Origin: an uncultured Bacteroidota bacterium
GTDB lineage: Bacteria; Bacteroidota; Bacteroidia; Bacteroidales; VadinHA17
DNA: 64,000 bases
Assembly (NCBI GenBank): GCA_903824785.1
Contig: CAIJYD010000106.1
Coordinates: forward strand, 1 to 64,000
Reading direction: 5' to 3'
Below, piece after piece: positions 37,495-45,629 of this stretch (the first letter of the stretch is position 1; each line of letters starts with the position of its first letter). The notes under the pieces are model-generated. The model was not told where the DNA came from and ran no database searches. It saw nothing but the letters and a program-made list of their open reading frames with translations. The position numbers and the translations under genes were made by a program.

Positions 37495-37533
37495 AAAAAA
37501 GGAGAGCCGATTCGCAACGCTAATCGGCTCTCC
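37495..37533 (-). terminator. Intrinsic terminator of the DUF5107-TPR gene
   Basis: GGAGAGCCGATT (37501-37512) and AATCGGCTCTCC (37522-37533) are perfect 12-bp complements with a 9-nt loop. The plus-strand base run AAAAAA at 37495-37500 becomes a T run on the minus strand right after the stem. It ends transcription of the large minus-strand gene whose stop is at 37636. A short T run on the other side may give some bidirectional effect. Confidence 0.8.
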
Positions 37534-37555
37534 TTTCTGTACCCCCACATCGCCA

Positions 37556-37591
37556 GTGTTATCCCGAACAAAGCGAGGAATCTCCCGGAGG
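37556..37591. repeat. Dispersed intergenic repeat (CCCGAACAAAGCGAGGAATCT type)
   Basis: The stretch GTTATCCCGAACAAAGCGAG with GAATCTCCCGGAGG after it matches a widespread intergenic repeat whose usual core is TCATNCCGAACGAAGNGAGGAATCT. It lies between the terminator and the stop codon of the DUF5107-TPR gene. This is recognition from memory; only one copy is in the window. Confidence 0.4.
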
Positions 37592-37635
37592 CATTTGCCC
37601 GGCTTGGTGGGGTAATATCATCTTTTACTGAAAGA

Positions 37636-40600
37636 CTATTTATTAGTTACTTCATTTAGCTTCTTCAGAATAAGAAAAGCTGTATTTTTCTCAAATCCTT
37701 TTTCAAGACCTGCTGTTACCGCCTCATCTTTTTTACTTGCTGCAATCACCCATTTCTGGATCGGATTACCAGGATTACGCATTTTCGTAATCATGGTATT
37801 TGCTGCTTCTGTTTCTCCCTTTTCATTAAGAAGTCTGAGAGCCAGAATATTACTGAATGATGGTGAGAGATTCTGGTTCGTATAATCAATTATTGACTTA
37901 CGCAACACTTCTGTTTCACCTGTACGTTTCAGTTTTTCCAGGCAGAAAATTGATAGATAATCCTGTATTCTGATATCAACATCATAAGGTTTTCCAACAC
38001 CAAGGGTTTCCGGCCACTCTTTTGATTTCTCAATCATCTTAATAGCATCGGCATACTTAGCTTTTTTGATCAGGTCCATTGCAAGAAACAGACTGGCTTG
38101 TTCAAAGACAACCTTTCCCTGTCTGGCTCCTTCGGATGGCAGAATATTCATCCCTTCAAGTGTTTTAAGGCTTTTTGCATATTGTCCGTTATTAATCTGG
38201 GCTATTGCAAACTGTATTCCGATTTCAGGATTATCCTTGTGTTTTTTGATTGCTTCGGTGGCAAGGGTTAATGTCATCTGATAGTTCTGACGGGCTTCAT
38301 AATAATCAATCAGCTTGATAATTGTACGCCAGTCGTCCGGAGCCAGTTTTTGTGCAAGCTCAAGATCGGCAAGCTCCTGCTTTCCATCCCTTGGGCGGAG
38401 AAGGGCTGCACGGGTCAGGTAAAATGGTGCATAATCGGGTTCCTGACCACAGGCTGTGAATAATTTCGAAGCGTCAGCATCACGTTGTACTGCCGTATAG
38501 TTCATGGCAAGATAATACTTAAACTTCCAGCTGCTGTTCTTTGAAATTGCCCATAGAAGAGCAGAAACGGACTCAGTTCTGTATGGAAAAACATATTCCG
38601 GAGATGAGGTGGCCACCTGGTTCAAAAGAGTTGCATCATCTTTAAAATAGGCTTTCCACAATGTTATCTCAGGTTTGTCGGGGGCTTTATCAAGCACAAG
38701 CAATGCGTCACTTTTCTGTCCCATCTTAAAGTAATTCAGAGATAGCTCAATGTAGGTCTGATAAGGCATTTCATTCGTAATGGAAGAGGTGAAACGCAAT
38801 AAATTTGCAGCTGAAGGATGAAGCATATTTCTCTCAAAATCAGCAAAATGATTAAGCGGATCGATGTCACTTATTGTTTGAATAAACTTATCGGCCATAG
38901 CTGTCTCGCCTTCCTTGCGGTAAAGAACTGCCAATACTTCCAGCGCATTGAAGTTAGTGCGGTTGTAATCGAGGGCCAGATTGGCATAATGTTCGGTAAG
39001 CTGATTTTTCCCAAGACTCATCTCGATGGTTGCCATCTGGGCATAAGCTGTTGACCGGTATTCAGGAAAACGTGCCGCCCAGCCTAACGATTCAAGTGCA
39101 TCGGTTGTGTTTCCCATTGCCTGATAGGTTATCCCGGCGAAAAAATTTGCACCCGGATTATAAGTGTCAAGCTGCAGCGCATTGTTGGCAAAGTAAAGAG
39201 CCGAGTCGTATTGAATACTGCGATAGTATAACTCTGCCAGTGCCGACATGGCATCAATATAAAGCGGATCTTTCAGGAGACAACTTTTGAAAAGCTCTTT
39301 GGCTTTCTTATAATTTCTTCCCTCCTTAAGTTCCATACCCTCCTGATAAAGAGTTGTTGGGGTAACAAGATCTGTTGGCATTGCTGAAACAAAAGGCCGG
39401 CTTATCAGCTTTCTTTTGGAAGGGCTGTATTGCAAATCCATTCCATCTACAACAACCTCATAATCTGCGTTTGCACTCAAAGGAACGGAAGTTTTATAAA
39501 CATCCATCGGTTTGAATTTTACATCTTCTGTAAAAAGAACTTTCCCTTCCGATCTGACAGTCAGTTTTCCCTGAGCAAAAGCCAGGGCGTTAATGCCGAT
39601 CTGAAGTTTTCCGTTTTCAGGTTTAACATTCAATACTCCAATTGGTGAAACATCTTTCAGTCCGCCAATCTCTTTTACAGGAAACCATAATTCTGTCCAT
39701 CTGTCTGTAAGCCCCGGATTGAAAGGGGTCTGTGATATTGGTGTTTTAAATGCAGAAGATCCACCATACTGGTTGAACATACGACCAGCCTGAAACTCCA
39801 TATACTGTCCGTCAGAATCTGTCAGAAGATCCTCCCAGATAGCACCATTACGCGCCTGAGACCATAGCCATAGTTTATGACCCGGCATCTCATCGTATAA
39901 AGCCCAGTGGCCAAAACCAAACTCTGATTTATGATAATATCCTCCCATAAAATCATTATACTCACCGACAATATGCGCTGAGCGGTCCGATCCCCAGGCA
40001 TTGTTGGCATACATAGCCAGATTACGTCCATCCCTGTTTACAGGCCAAAGACCCTGTTCGCCTCCATGGCCAACCTCCTGGCTTCCGGGATATGAGAATT
40101 CAAGATCGGCAGTAACAACAGCTGCTGCTGTCATCCAGTTATAATATGTCTGAGGCAGCGGGGTCGGATTGCTCCACAAAGCTCTTGTCTCAAAATATGC
40201 CTTGTCTTTGGGCAGTCTTATTTCGACAGCCCACTTTGTACGTGAAGGGAGATCGAGGCTTCCTACAAAACAACTGACACTTCCATCGGCGTTTTCAACT
40301 GTTTTGTAATCAACCGGAACACAGGTTGACGGGTTGTGTCCGATAAATCCAAAGTTAAATTCAATACCTCCTGAAGTCCATGGACCACGCATTGATATGT
40401 TCCTGTATTTCATTACTTCATTCCTGTAAATGAACTCTTTACCGGTCGATTTTTCTATAGCTCCCCACACTTTACCCCCGTCTGATGGAAGAACATAAAC
40501 CTCGATATAATCATTCTCGAGCTTTATTACGTTCCATTTTTGCATCTGCCCTTTAAGGGTGTAACCACTGAATGAATGATAAGGATAGATCTCATCCCTT

Positions 40601-40743
40601 CTTTCAGCTAAAATAGGCACCGGGCTCGGTTCACTGTACGGATAGGTCAGTATGTCTCTCGCTTCCACCTTTATAGTGGCTTTCTGGCCGGTAAGTACCT
40701 GAGACAAAATCATAAAAGCAAATAACAAATTCCTTTTAAGCAT
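37636..40743 (-). CDS. Exported DUF5107 protein with TPR repeats
   Basis: A 1,035-residue protein with a signal peptide (MLKRNLLFAFMILSQVLTGQ). The N-terminal 360 residues form a DUF5107 domain (VIKLENDYIEVYVLPSDGGK, SGGIEFNFGFIGHNPSTC, YYNWMTAAA), which has the look of a galactose-mutarotase-like beta-sandwich. After a linker come many TPR helices, e.g. LYQEGMELKEGRNYKKAKEL and AMSALAELYYRSIQYDSALY. DUF5107-TPR proteins occur widely beside carbohydrate catabolic genes; activity is unknown. It is divergent from a Gfo/Idh gene, with a 10-bp inverted repeat in the shared upstream region, and is followed by a strong terminator. Confidence 0.85.
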   Translation of the reverse strand: MLKRNLLFAFMILSQVLTGQKATIKVEARDILTYPYSEPSPVPILAERRDEIYPYHSFSGYTLKGQMQKWNVIKLENDYIEVYVLPSDGGKVWGAIEKSTGKEFIYRNEVMKYRNISMRGPWTSGGIEFNFGFIGHNPSTCVPVDYKTVENADGSVSCFVGSLDLPSRTKWAVEIRLPKDKAYFETRALWSNPTPLPQTYYNWMTAAAVVTADLEFSYPGSQEVGHGGEQGLWPVNRDGRNLAMYANNAWGSDRSAHIVGEYNDFMGGYYHKSEFGFGHWALYDEMPGHKLWLWSQARNGAIWEDLLTDSDGQYMEFQAGRMFNQYGGSSAFKTPISQTPFNPGLTDRWTELWFPVKEIGGLKDVSPIGVLNVKPENGKLQIGINALAFAQGKLTVRSEGKVLFTEDVKFKPMDVYKTSVPLSANADYEVVVDGMDLQYSPSKRKLISRPFVSAMPTDLVTPTTLYQEGMELKEGRNYKKAKELFKSCLLKDPLYIDAMSALAELYYRSIQYDSALYFANNALQLDTYNPGANFFAGITYQAMGNTTDALESLGWAARFPEYRSTAYAQMATIEMSLGKNQLTEHYANLALDYNRTNFNALEVLAVLYRKEGETAMADKFIQTISDIDPLNHFADFERNMLHPSAANLLRFTSSITNEMPYQTYIELSLNYFKMGQKSDALLVLDKAPDKPEITLWKAYFKDDATLLNQVATSSPEYVFPYRTESVSALLWAISKNSSWKFKYYLAMNYTAVQRDADASKLFTACGQEPDYAPFYLTRAALLRPRDGKQELADLELAQKLAPDDWRTIIKLIDYYEARQNYQMTLTLATEAIKKHKDNPEIGIQFAIAQINNGQYAKSLKTLEGMNILPSEGARQGKVVFEQASLFLAMDLIKKAKYADAIKMIEKSKEWPETLGVGKPYDVDIRIQDYLSIFCLEKLKRTGETEVLRKSIIDYTNQNLSPSFSNILALRLLNEKGETEAANTMITKMRNPGNPIQKWVIAASKKDEAVTAGLEKGFEKNTAFLILKKLNEVTNK

Positions 40744-40885
40744 AGTTGTATGTATTTAGGTTGAGATTAATTTAAGTTTACTGAATATTGAAATATTGTT
40801 TCAGAATAATAATCAAATATACATTTATCCTCAAATTTAAACAACTTAACGGAAGAGTCAATTTTTTAAATTGAATTATTCAAAC

Positions 40886-40933
40886 GATTGACAACAATAA
40901 CAACCCTCTAAATCGGATCGGGCGTTGTCAATC
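40886..40933. promoter_or_regulatory. 10-bp inverted repeat in a divergent promoter region
   Basis: GATTGACAAC (40886-40895) and GTTGTCAATC (40924-40933) are perfect complements 28 bp apart. They lie between the divergent DUF5107-TPR and Gfo/Idh genes. Downstream, TATTTTTG at 40968-40975 matches the minus-7 consensus 22 nt before the Gfo/Idh ATG. No T run follows, so an operator is more likely than a terminator. Confidence 0.45.
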
Positions 40934-40997
40934 AGCTTTTGAAAGTTTCTCTTCTCAATATTTCAGCTATTTTTGAAAGAAATTCAAAATCTTTACC

Positions 40998-42092
40998 ATG
41001 AACCACGAAAAAGCTGTTGTCGGATTTATAGGTGCAGGTGGCATAGCACGCTCGCATGCCTTTTCTCTCAATTCGCTGCGTTATTTTTATAACGATGCAC
41101 CCGAAATTGAATTTGAGGCTGTCAGTTCAGCTACAGGAGTAAGCCGGTCGGCTTTTGCAAAAAGATATGGATTCAAAAACTCTCCCAGTTTTGAGGAATT
41201 TATTTCATCAGATAATATAGATGCCGTTTTTATCCTCGGTCCGAATAAAGTACATTATGAACATCTGAAAGCAGTTATTGAGATGCCTTCCGTGAAAAGG
41301 ATCTATCTCGAAAAGCCGGTCTGTTCAAACGCTGAGGAGGAGAAAAACATTGGTCTGCTTGCCATAAAGCATAGTGAAATAAAAATCCAGGTTGGTTTTC
41401 AGTTCATTTTTACTTCTGCTATCCGTGAAGCGCTATCATTCTGGAAATCGGGGAAACTGGGAAAACCACTTCACTTCGATATTAAATATTACCACAGCGA
41501 CTATTTGCAAAAAGAGTATCGCGACCGCCGGGCATCGCGACTTACACCTGCTCCCGATGGAGGAGCTATGGCCGATCTGGGATCGCATGCCATAAGTCTG
41601 CTTATTGCATTTCTGGGGAGCAGGCTGCGTATCACAAGCGCACTGCAGGCAGGTCATTTTGAAGACGTTCCATCAGATTCTGATCTCTTCAGCCTGATTT
41701 CGCTATATGACGATTCAACCCGGGCTGCAGGGACACTCTCTGCAAGCCGTATCAGCTCCGGAACCGGTGATTATTTCTCGTTTGAACTTTATGCAGAAAA
41801 GGGGGCACTTCGATATTCTTCTGCTTCGGCCGACAGTTACGAAGTTTACCTCGGAGAGTCGGGGCTCTGGAGCAGACAGATGACAGGAAGCAATTACATC
41901 CCTGTCACAAGCTTTCCTTCAGGACATGTCCCGCCGGGATGGCTGCGGTCTATGATCCATGCTCATTATGTCTTCCTTACCGGCAACGATCCTGTTTCGT
42001 TTGTGCCCGATATACAACACGGACTGGCAGTACAGAAATTAGTTACAGAAACGGCAGTCCGCTTAAAGGAGTTCAGGCTGGCCACCGGTTGA
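40998..42092 (+). CDS. Gfo/Idh/MocA family oxidoreductase (cytoplasmic)
   Basis: A 364-residue NAD(P)-dependent oxidoreductase. The Rossmann start VVGFIGAGGIARSHAFSLNS lies near residue 8 with no signal peptide, unlike the other Gfo/Idh proteins in this window, so it should be cytoplasmic. Further features are AVFILGPNKVHYEHLKAV, the catalytic-lysine motif YLEKPVCSNAEEE, QVGFQFIFTSAIREAL and the C-terminal GGAMADLGSHAISLLIAFLG. Substrate is probably a sugar or inositol derivative; it cannot be specified. It is divergent from the DUF5107-TPR gene and converges on the FISUMP gene. Confidence 0.88.
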   Translation: MNHEKAVVGFIGAGGIARSHAFSLNSLRYFYNDAPEIEFEAVSSATGVSRSAFAKRYGFKNSPSFEEFISSDNIDAVFILGPNKVHYEHLKAVIEMPSVKRIYLEKPVCSNAEEEKNIGLLAIKHSEIKIQVGFQFIFTSAIREALSFWKSGKLGKPLHFDIKYYHSDYLQKEYRDRRASRLTPAPDGGAMADLGSHAISLLIAFLGSRLRITSALQAGHFEDVPSDSDLFSLISLYDDSTRAAGTLSASRISSGTGDYFSFELYAEKGALRYSSASADSYEVYLGESGLWSRQMTGSNYIPVTSFPSGHVPPGWLRSMIHAHYVFLTGNDPVSFVPDIQHGLAVQKLVTETAVRLKEFRLATG

Positions 42093-42110
42093 GAAAATAA
42101 TTATTGCTTT

Positions 42111-42137
42111 TCAGAAGGTGATCTGGTCACTTTCTGA
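42111..42137 (+). terminator. Hairpin between convergent Gfo/Idh and FISUMP genes
   Basis: TCAGAAGGTGA (42111-42121) pairs with TCACTTTCTGA (42127-42137), with one G-T pair and a 5-nt loop, followed by TTGAATTTTT. It begins 18 bp after the Gfo/Idh stop. The T tract is imperfect, so it is a moderate terminator call. Confidence 0.5.
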
Positions 42138-42151
42138 TTGAATTTTTCATT

Positions 42152-43003
42152 TCACAAAGGTTTGGAGGAGTCCATAATACAGCGAACGGAAAACCCGTTT
42201 TCCCTGGTATGATAATCCCTGAAGACATGACTGTAATAGTAGCCCATATAGTAATGCCATGCATTGTTATCATCGTTCCCTGTTGAGCTCCACCAGCTGC
42301 AGTATGTACCAACGTGGAAGAACTCGCCTGTATCAGTTCGGTAACCGCCGGGGCGAGCTGTAAAACCACTCTCATTGGTTGCTTTTATTTTCGTCTTCTG
42401 CCAGTGTAGCGTACCGGTTTCCTTAATTTTTACACCTGCATCGCTTACTCCTCCCAGATAATTTAATAGCACGATCCACTCATTATCGCTGGGGATATGC
42501 CAACCTGCCGGGCACAGCTTCCCGGTGTTTACTGCATGCCAGTTGTATAACGCCCCATAAACATTTTTATAAACCGGTCCATCGTTGTTATACCAGCTAT
42601 ATCCGGGCGTCTGAATTCTCTCCGCATTTTCTAAGTCAGCCCGTGACTTTTTATGGACATCAATCATTGCAATTTCTTTATTATCATTAAACCTGGTGAC
42701 TTTTAAATTTTCTGTAATCCAGACCTGGGTACCGATTTTAACTGTTCCGTAACTATTACCATCTGCATCATTTACTGAAGGAACCAGTCTGTAAGGTTTT
42801 TCAATTCGAAGTTCTGTCATAGCCTTTTTATCCGGATTACCTTTTTTAAAAATATCTGCAGGAATGGCCTCTCCTGTTTCCCCGGCTGCAAGTATATTAT
42901 TGCTGTTAATACCGGTTCTCTGAGAACTCAGTTCTCTGGTACCCGACAGGAGAAGGCAGGCAATTATGAGCAGTGCCGCCTTAATTACAAATAGCTGTTT
43001 CAT
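42152..43003 (-). CDS. Exported FISUMP-domain protein
   Basis: A 283-residue protein with a signal peptide (AALLIIACLLLSGTREL) and one FISUMP domain (Fibrobacter succinogenes major paralogous domain). Family motifs: YGTVKIGTQVWITENLKVTR, YSWYNNDG, YGALYNWHAVNTGKLCPAGW, HIPSDNEW, GFTARPGGYR and the C-terminal GFSVRCIMD, with the CPxGWH-type core intact. FISUMP proteins are surface-exposed and of unknown function, often seen as lipoproteins. Three LytTR-type binding repeats lie 234-283 bp upstream, so expression is probably driven by the LytTR regulator encoded at 48841-49593. Confidence 0.85.
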   Translation of the reverse strand: MKQLFVIKAALLIIACLLLSGTRELSSQRTGINSNNILAAGETGEAIPADIFKKGNPDKKAMTELRIEKPYRLVPSVNDADGNSYGTVKIGTQVWITENLKVTRFNDNKEIAMIDVHKKSRADLENAERIQTPGYSWYNNDGPVYKNVYGALYNWHAVNTGKLCPAGWHIPSDNEWIVLLNYLGGVSDAGVKIKETGTLHWQKTKIKATNESGFTARPGGYRTDTGEFFHVGTYCSWWSSTGNDDNNAWHYYMGYYYSHVFRDYHTRENGFSVRCIMDSSKPL

Positions 43004-43235
43004 TGTTTATTGCATTTTTAATACGTTGGATATTTCACAACGCCATATGTGTTTTACTGTTGAACTTTCATTAACCGGATATATTCCATTAGTTCTTAAC
43101 CTTGCCCTGTTTAATCATAGCCATAATTACTGAAACACAATATGGCCCGATTTTACAACTGCTGTTATAAAACTGTAAATGACTTTATTTCCCGCCTTTA
43201 AATTAAAATAAATAATTTAAACCAGCAAAAAATTA

Positions 43236-43286
43236 TTTAACGGGCAGCATTTCGTGATGAACGGCAGTATCTGATTAGTTAACGGG
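43236..43286 (-). promoter_or_regulatory. Triple LytTR-type direct repeat upstream of the FISUMP gene
   Basis: Read on the minus strand there are three 9-bp direct repeats, CCCGTTAAC (43286-43278), GCCGTTCAT (43265-43257) and CCCGTTAAA (43244-43236), separated by exactly 12 bp each. Nine-bp repeats with 12-bp spacers are the known binding layout of LytTR-domain regulators. The rest of the 362-bp gap (43004-43365) shows no gene. Confidence 0.65.
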
Positions 43287-43365
43287 AAAATGAACAGGTA
43301 ATATTTCCTGCCGGAAAGTAAAGGAAATATCCTTTTTCCGCTGGCGCGGATTTGTGAAAGGCGCT

Positions 43366-45453
43366 CTATGTTTTGCTGCCAGGGAATGTAAAATGAAATA
43401 CCGACCCCTTGCCATAAACACTTTCAACCCAGATAGCACCTCCGTGTTTTTCTGCAAGTTCTTTACAAATCAATAATCCCAGACCTGTTCCTGTTTCTCC
43501 TTCTGTTCCGGTTGTTGTATTTATTTGCGAAATGTCGAACAGACCGGCTAATGTTTCATGTTTTATCCCCAATCCATTGTCAGAAACCGAAATTGTAACA
43601 TTTTTTGATTTTTGTTCTGCTGAAATATTTATGGCTCCATCCATATTAGTAAATTTTATTGCATTCGAAACAAGATTACGGATAATAGTTTTCAGCATAT
43701 CGGTATCAGCAAAGATTGTTGTCTCTTCCTTCACCAAAACGGATAAGACGATTCTCTTTGCCTCAGCCTCCGGGGTAAGAAATTTAATACAATCCAGACA
43801 TGTCTCTTTCAGATTGAGGTTTTGCGGTCTGAATGGAATTTTTCCAAATTGCGATCTTGACCAGATGAGGATGTCTTCCTGCAGATTATGTGCCTTAATT
43901 GCTGACTGATTAATGTGTTTCGCGATAACTTCAATTTCATCCTGATCATAAGTACGGATGTTTTCCTTTAACAATTCTGATAAGCCCAGAAGTGCATTGA
44001 AAGGGCTCCGCAAATCGTGACCGAGAATTGATAAAAAACGATCTTTGTCGGAATTGAGTTTCTGAAGTTCGAGGTTCTGGTTTTTAATCAACAGTTCAGC
44101 CCTTTTCCGCTCCGTGACATCAGTTGTAACGATAACACATTTGGCGTCAGGTAGTGATATCGGAGCTGCACTCACCTCCGTCCAGATTGTGTTTCCGTCG
44201 TCCTTCACTATTCCCACTTCAACATTACGTATAACTCTCTGTTCATCTATTGCGAGGGAGCTTGGAAATTCCGCGAACTTCATCGGCTTGTTATCCTGAT
44301 TAATATATTTTCTATCCGTAAACAATCCGTTCTGCAAACTATCTTCCGATATTCCTAAGATATGAGACAAGGCCTTATTAGACTCGGAGATATTCCCTTT
44401 TTTATCAAGAATTGAAACACCCACCGGCAAAATTTCATAAAGTGTCCTCCACTTCTCTTCGCTCTCCATCAGAGCCTTTTCGGCCTGCTTGCGGAGAGTG
44501 ATATCCTGCAACTGGGCTAAAGTGGCAAACGGAGTCCTTCCATCTGATTCAAAGATCAAGGTTGAATTCCACAACACGGTTCGTATTGTCCCATCTCGAT
44601 GCCTTATTTCTATTTCAACTGCTTCTGACTTCATACCTGCCAGTGAGCTATTAATCAGATCCATTGAATTTGCCACTGATGGTGGCGGAAAAAGAGCATT
44701 AAGTGATTCTCCTATGACTTCCGCCTCACTCCGGCCGGTTAGGAATTCAAAAGCGCGGTTTACACGGGTTATGAGGAATCGCTTATTCCATATTATAATA
44801 GGCCCGTTGGCATTATCTATAATATTCTCAAGATATGAGTTTGTTTCGTGAAGGGCATCTTTGAGCTGAAGAAGTTTGCTGTTGGCAACAACTAATTCTG
44901 CCGCAGCATGCTTCCGTTCTGTGATATCAACCATAGTCAGAAAACATTGTTCTCCAATTCCTGTAACAATACCGGTAAGGATAACATAGATTGTATTTCC
45001 TTTTACCGAAAGAGCTACTTCACATATTTCGCTCCTTGTGCTGCTGAATATTTTTTCAAAAAAAAGATTAAAGATTGTTTTAAAATCATCCGCTACAAAA
45101 AGGCCAAACCTGCTCTTTTTGAGTCGCTGACGCTCTTTACAAAGCATCATTGCCCCCGTAAGATTCAATTCAACAATATCACCTTCTCTTGAAAGCGTAA
45201 AAATTCCTGATGGTGCAAAGGCGTAAAGTTCGGTGTACTTCTTTGATGCAATAACTGCTTTTTCTTTTACCAGTTTAAGTTCTTCATTCTGTTTTCTTAT
45301 TTCTTCAATGGAGGATTCCAGCACCTCAACTAATTTCAACCTGTTAGCAGCAAGAAAGAGCTCTTCACTTTGCATCCTAAGCTCTTCCTTGTACACATCC
45401 ATTTCGTGTAAAAATTTCAGATTTTCTGATCCGGAGATATTTCCTTTTTTCAT
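43366..45453 (-). CDS. Soluble multi-PAS histidine kinase
   Basis: A 695-residue kinase from the ATG at 45453, which follows AAAGGAACGA; the frame is open further upstream but without support. No membrane segment is seen. An N-terminal coiled coil is followed by three PAS domains (starting near YTELYAFAPSGIFTL, LENIIDNANGPIIIW and WRTLYEILPVGVSIL), each ending in a DITERK/DITLRK-type motif. The HisKA motif ILGHDLRSPFNALLG carries the phospho-acceptor His (about 479), and the HATPase has NLVSNAIKF, SDNGLGI and TGTGLGL. There is no receiver domain and no adjacent dedicated regulator. Paired LytTR-type repeats (45588-45617) lie about 135 bp upstream, suggesting control by the neighbouring LytTR regulator. 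Confidence 0.87.
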   Translation of the reverse strand: MKKGNISGSENLKFLHEMDVYKEELRMQSEELFLAANRLKLVEVLESSIEEIRKQNEELKLVKEKAVIASKKYTELYAFAPSGIFTLSREGDIVELNLTGAMMLCKERQRLKKSRFGLFVADDFKTIFNLFFEKIFSSTRSEICEVALSVKGNTIYVILTGIVTGIGEQCFLTMVDITERKHAAAELVVANSKLLQLKDALHETNSYLENIIDNANGPIIIWNKRFLITRVNRAFEFLTGRSEAEVIGESLNALFPPPSVANSMDLINSSLAGMKSEAVEIEIRHRDGTIRTVLWNSTLIFESDGRTPFATLAQLQDITLRKQAEKALMESEEKWRTLYEILPVGVSILDKKGNISESNKALSHILGISEDSLQNGLFTDRKYINQDNKPMKFAEFPSSLAIDEQRVIRNVEVGIVKDDGNTIWTEVSAAPISLPDAKCVIVTTDVTERKRAELLIKNQNLELQKLNSDKDRFLSILGHDLRSPFNALLGLSELLKENIRTYDQDEIEVIAKHINQSAIKAHNLQEDILIWSRSQFGKIPFRPQNLNLKETCLDCIKFLTPEAEAKRIVLSVLVKEETTIFADTDMLKTIIRNLVSNAIKFTNMDGAINISAEQKSKNVTISVSDNGLGIKHETLAGLFDISQINTTTGTEGETGTGLGLLICKELAEKHGGAIWVESVYGKGSVFHFTFPGSKT

Positions 45454-45587
45454 TCGTTCCTTTTTAGATAATTTGCAGCGTATTATCGTTAGAAAAAGAG
45501 TAAACAAAAATTATTTAACCTTATAACATAAAGATAGAGGAATTATTATATTGTTAAAAAAAATATTTTATCGGGTTGATTTTGATG

Positions 45588-45617
45588 ATTAACGGGGCCT
45601 GCCAGACAATTAACGGG
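45588..45617 (-). promoter_or_regulatory. Paired LytTR-type direct repeat upstream of the PAS kinase gene
   Basis: On the minus strand CCCGTTAAT occurs twice (45617-45609 and 45596-45588), identical in all nine positions and separated by exactly 12 bp. A minus-7-like TATCTTTA (45536-45529) lies about 50 bp downstream, so the repeats would sit at an activator position. They lie between the stop codon of the sensor kinase gene (45630) and the PAS kinase ATG. Confidence 0.72.
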
Positions 45618-45629
45618 AAAAGAGACTCC

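Noticed and set aside
40846-40853. A TTAACGGA sequence similar to the LytTR-type repeat, upstream of the DUF5107-TPR gene
   Set aside because: No second copy exists 21 bp to either side, and single copies also occur inside unrelated genes (for example near 49919 and 15803), so it does not meet the repeat-with-spacer criterion.
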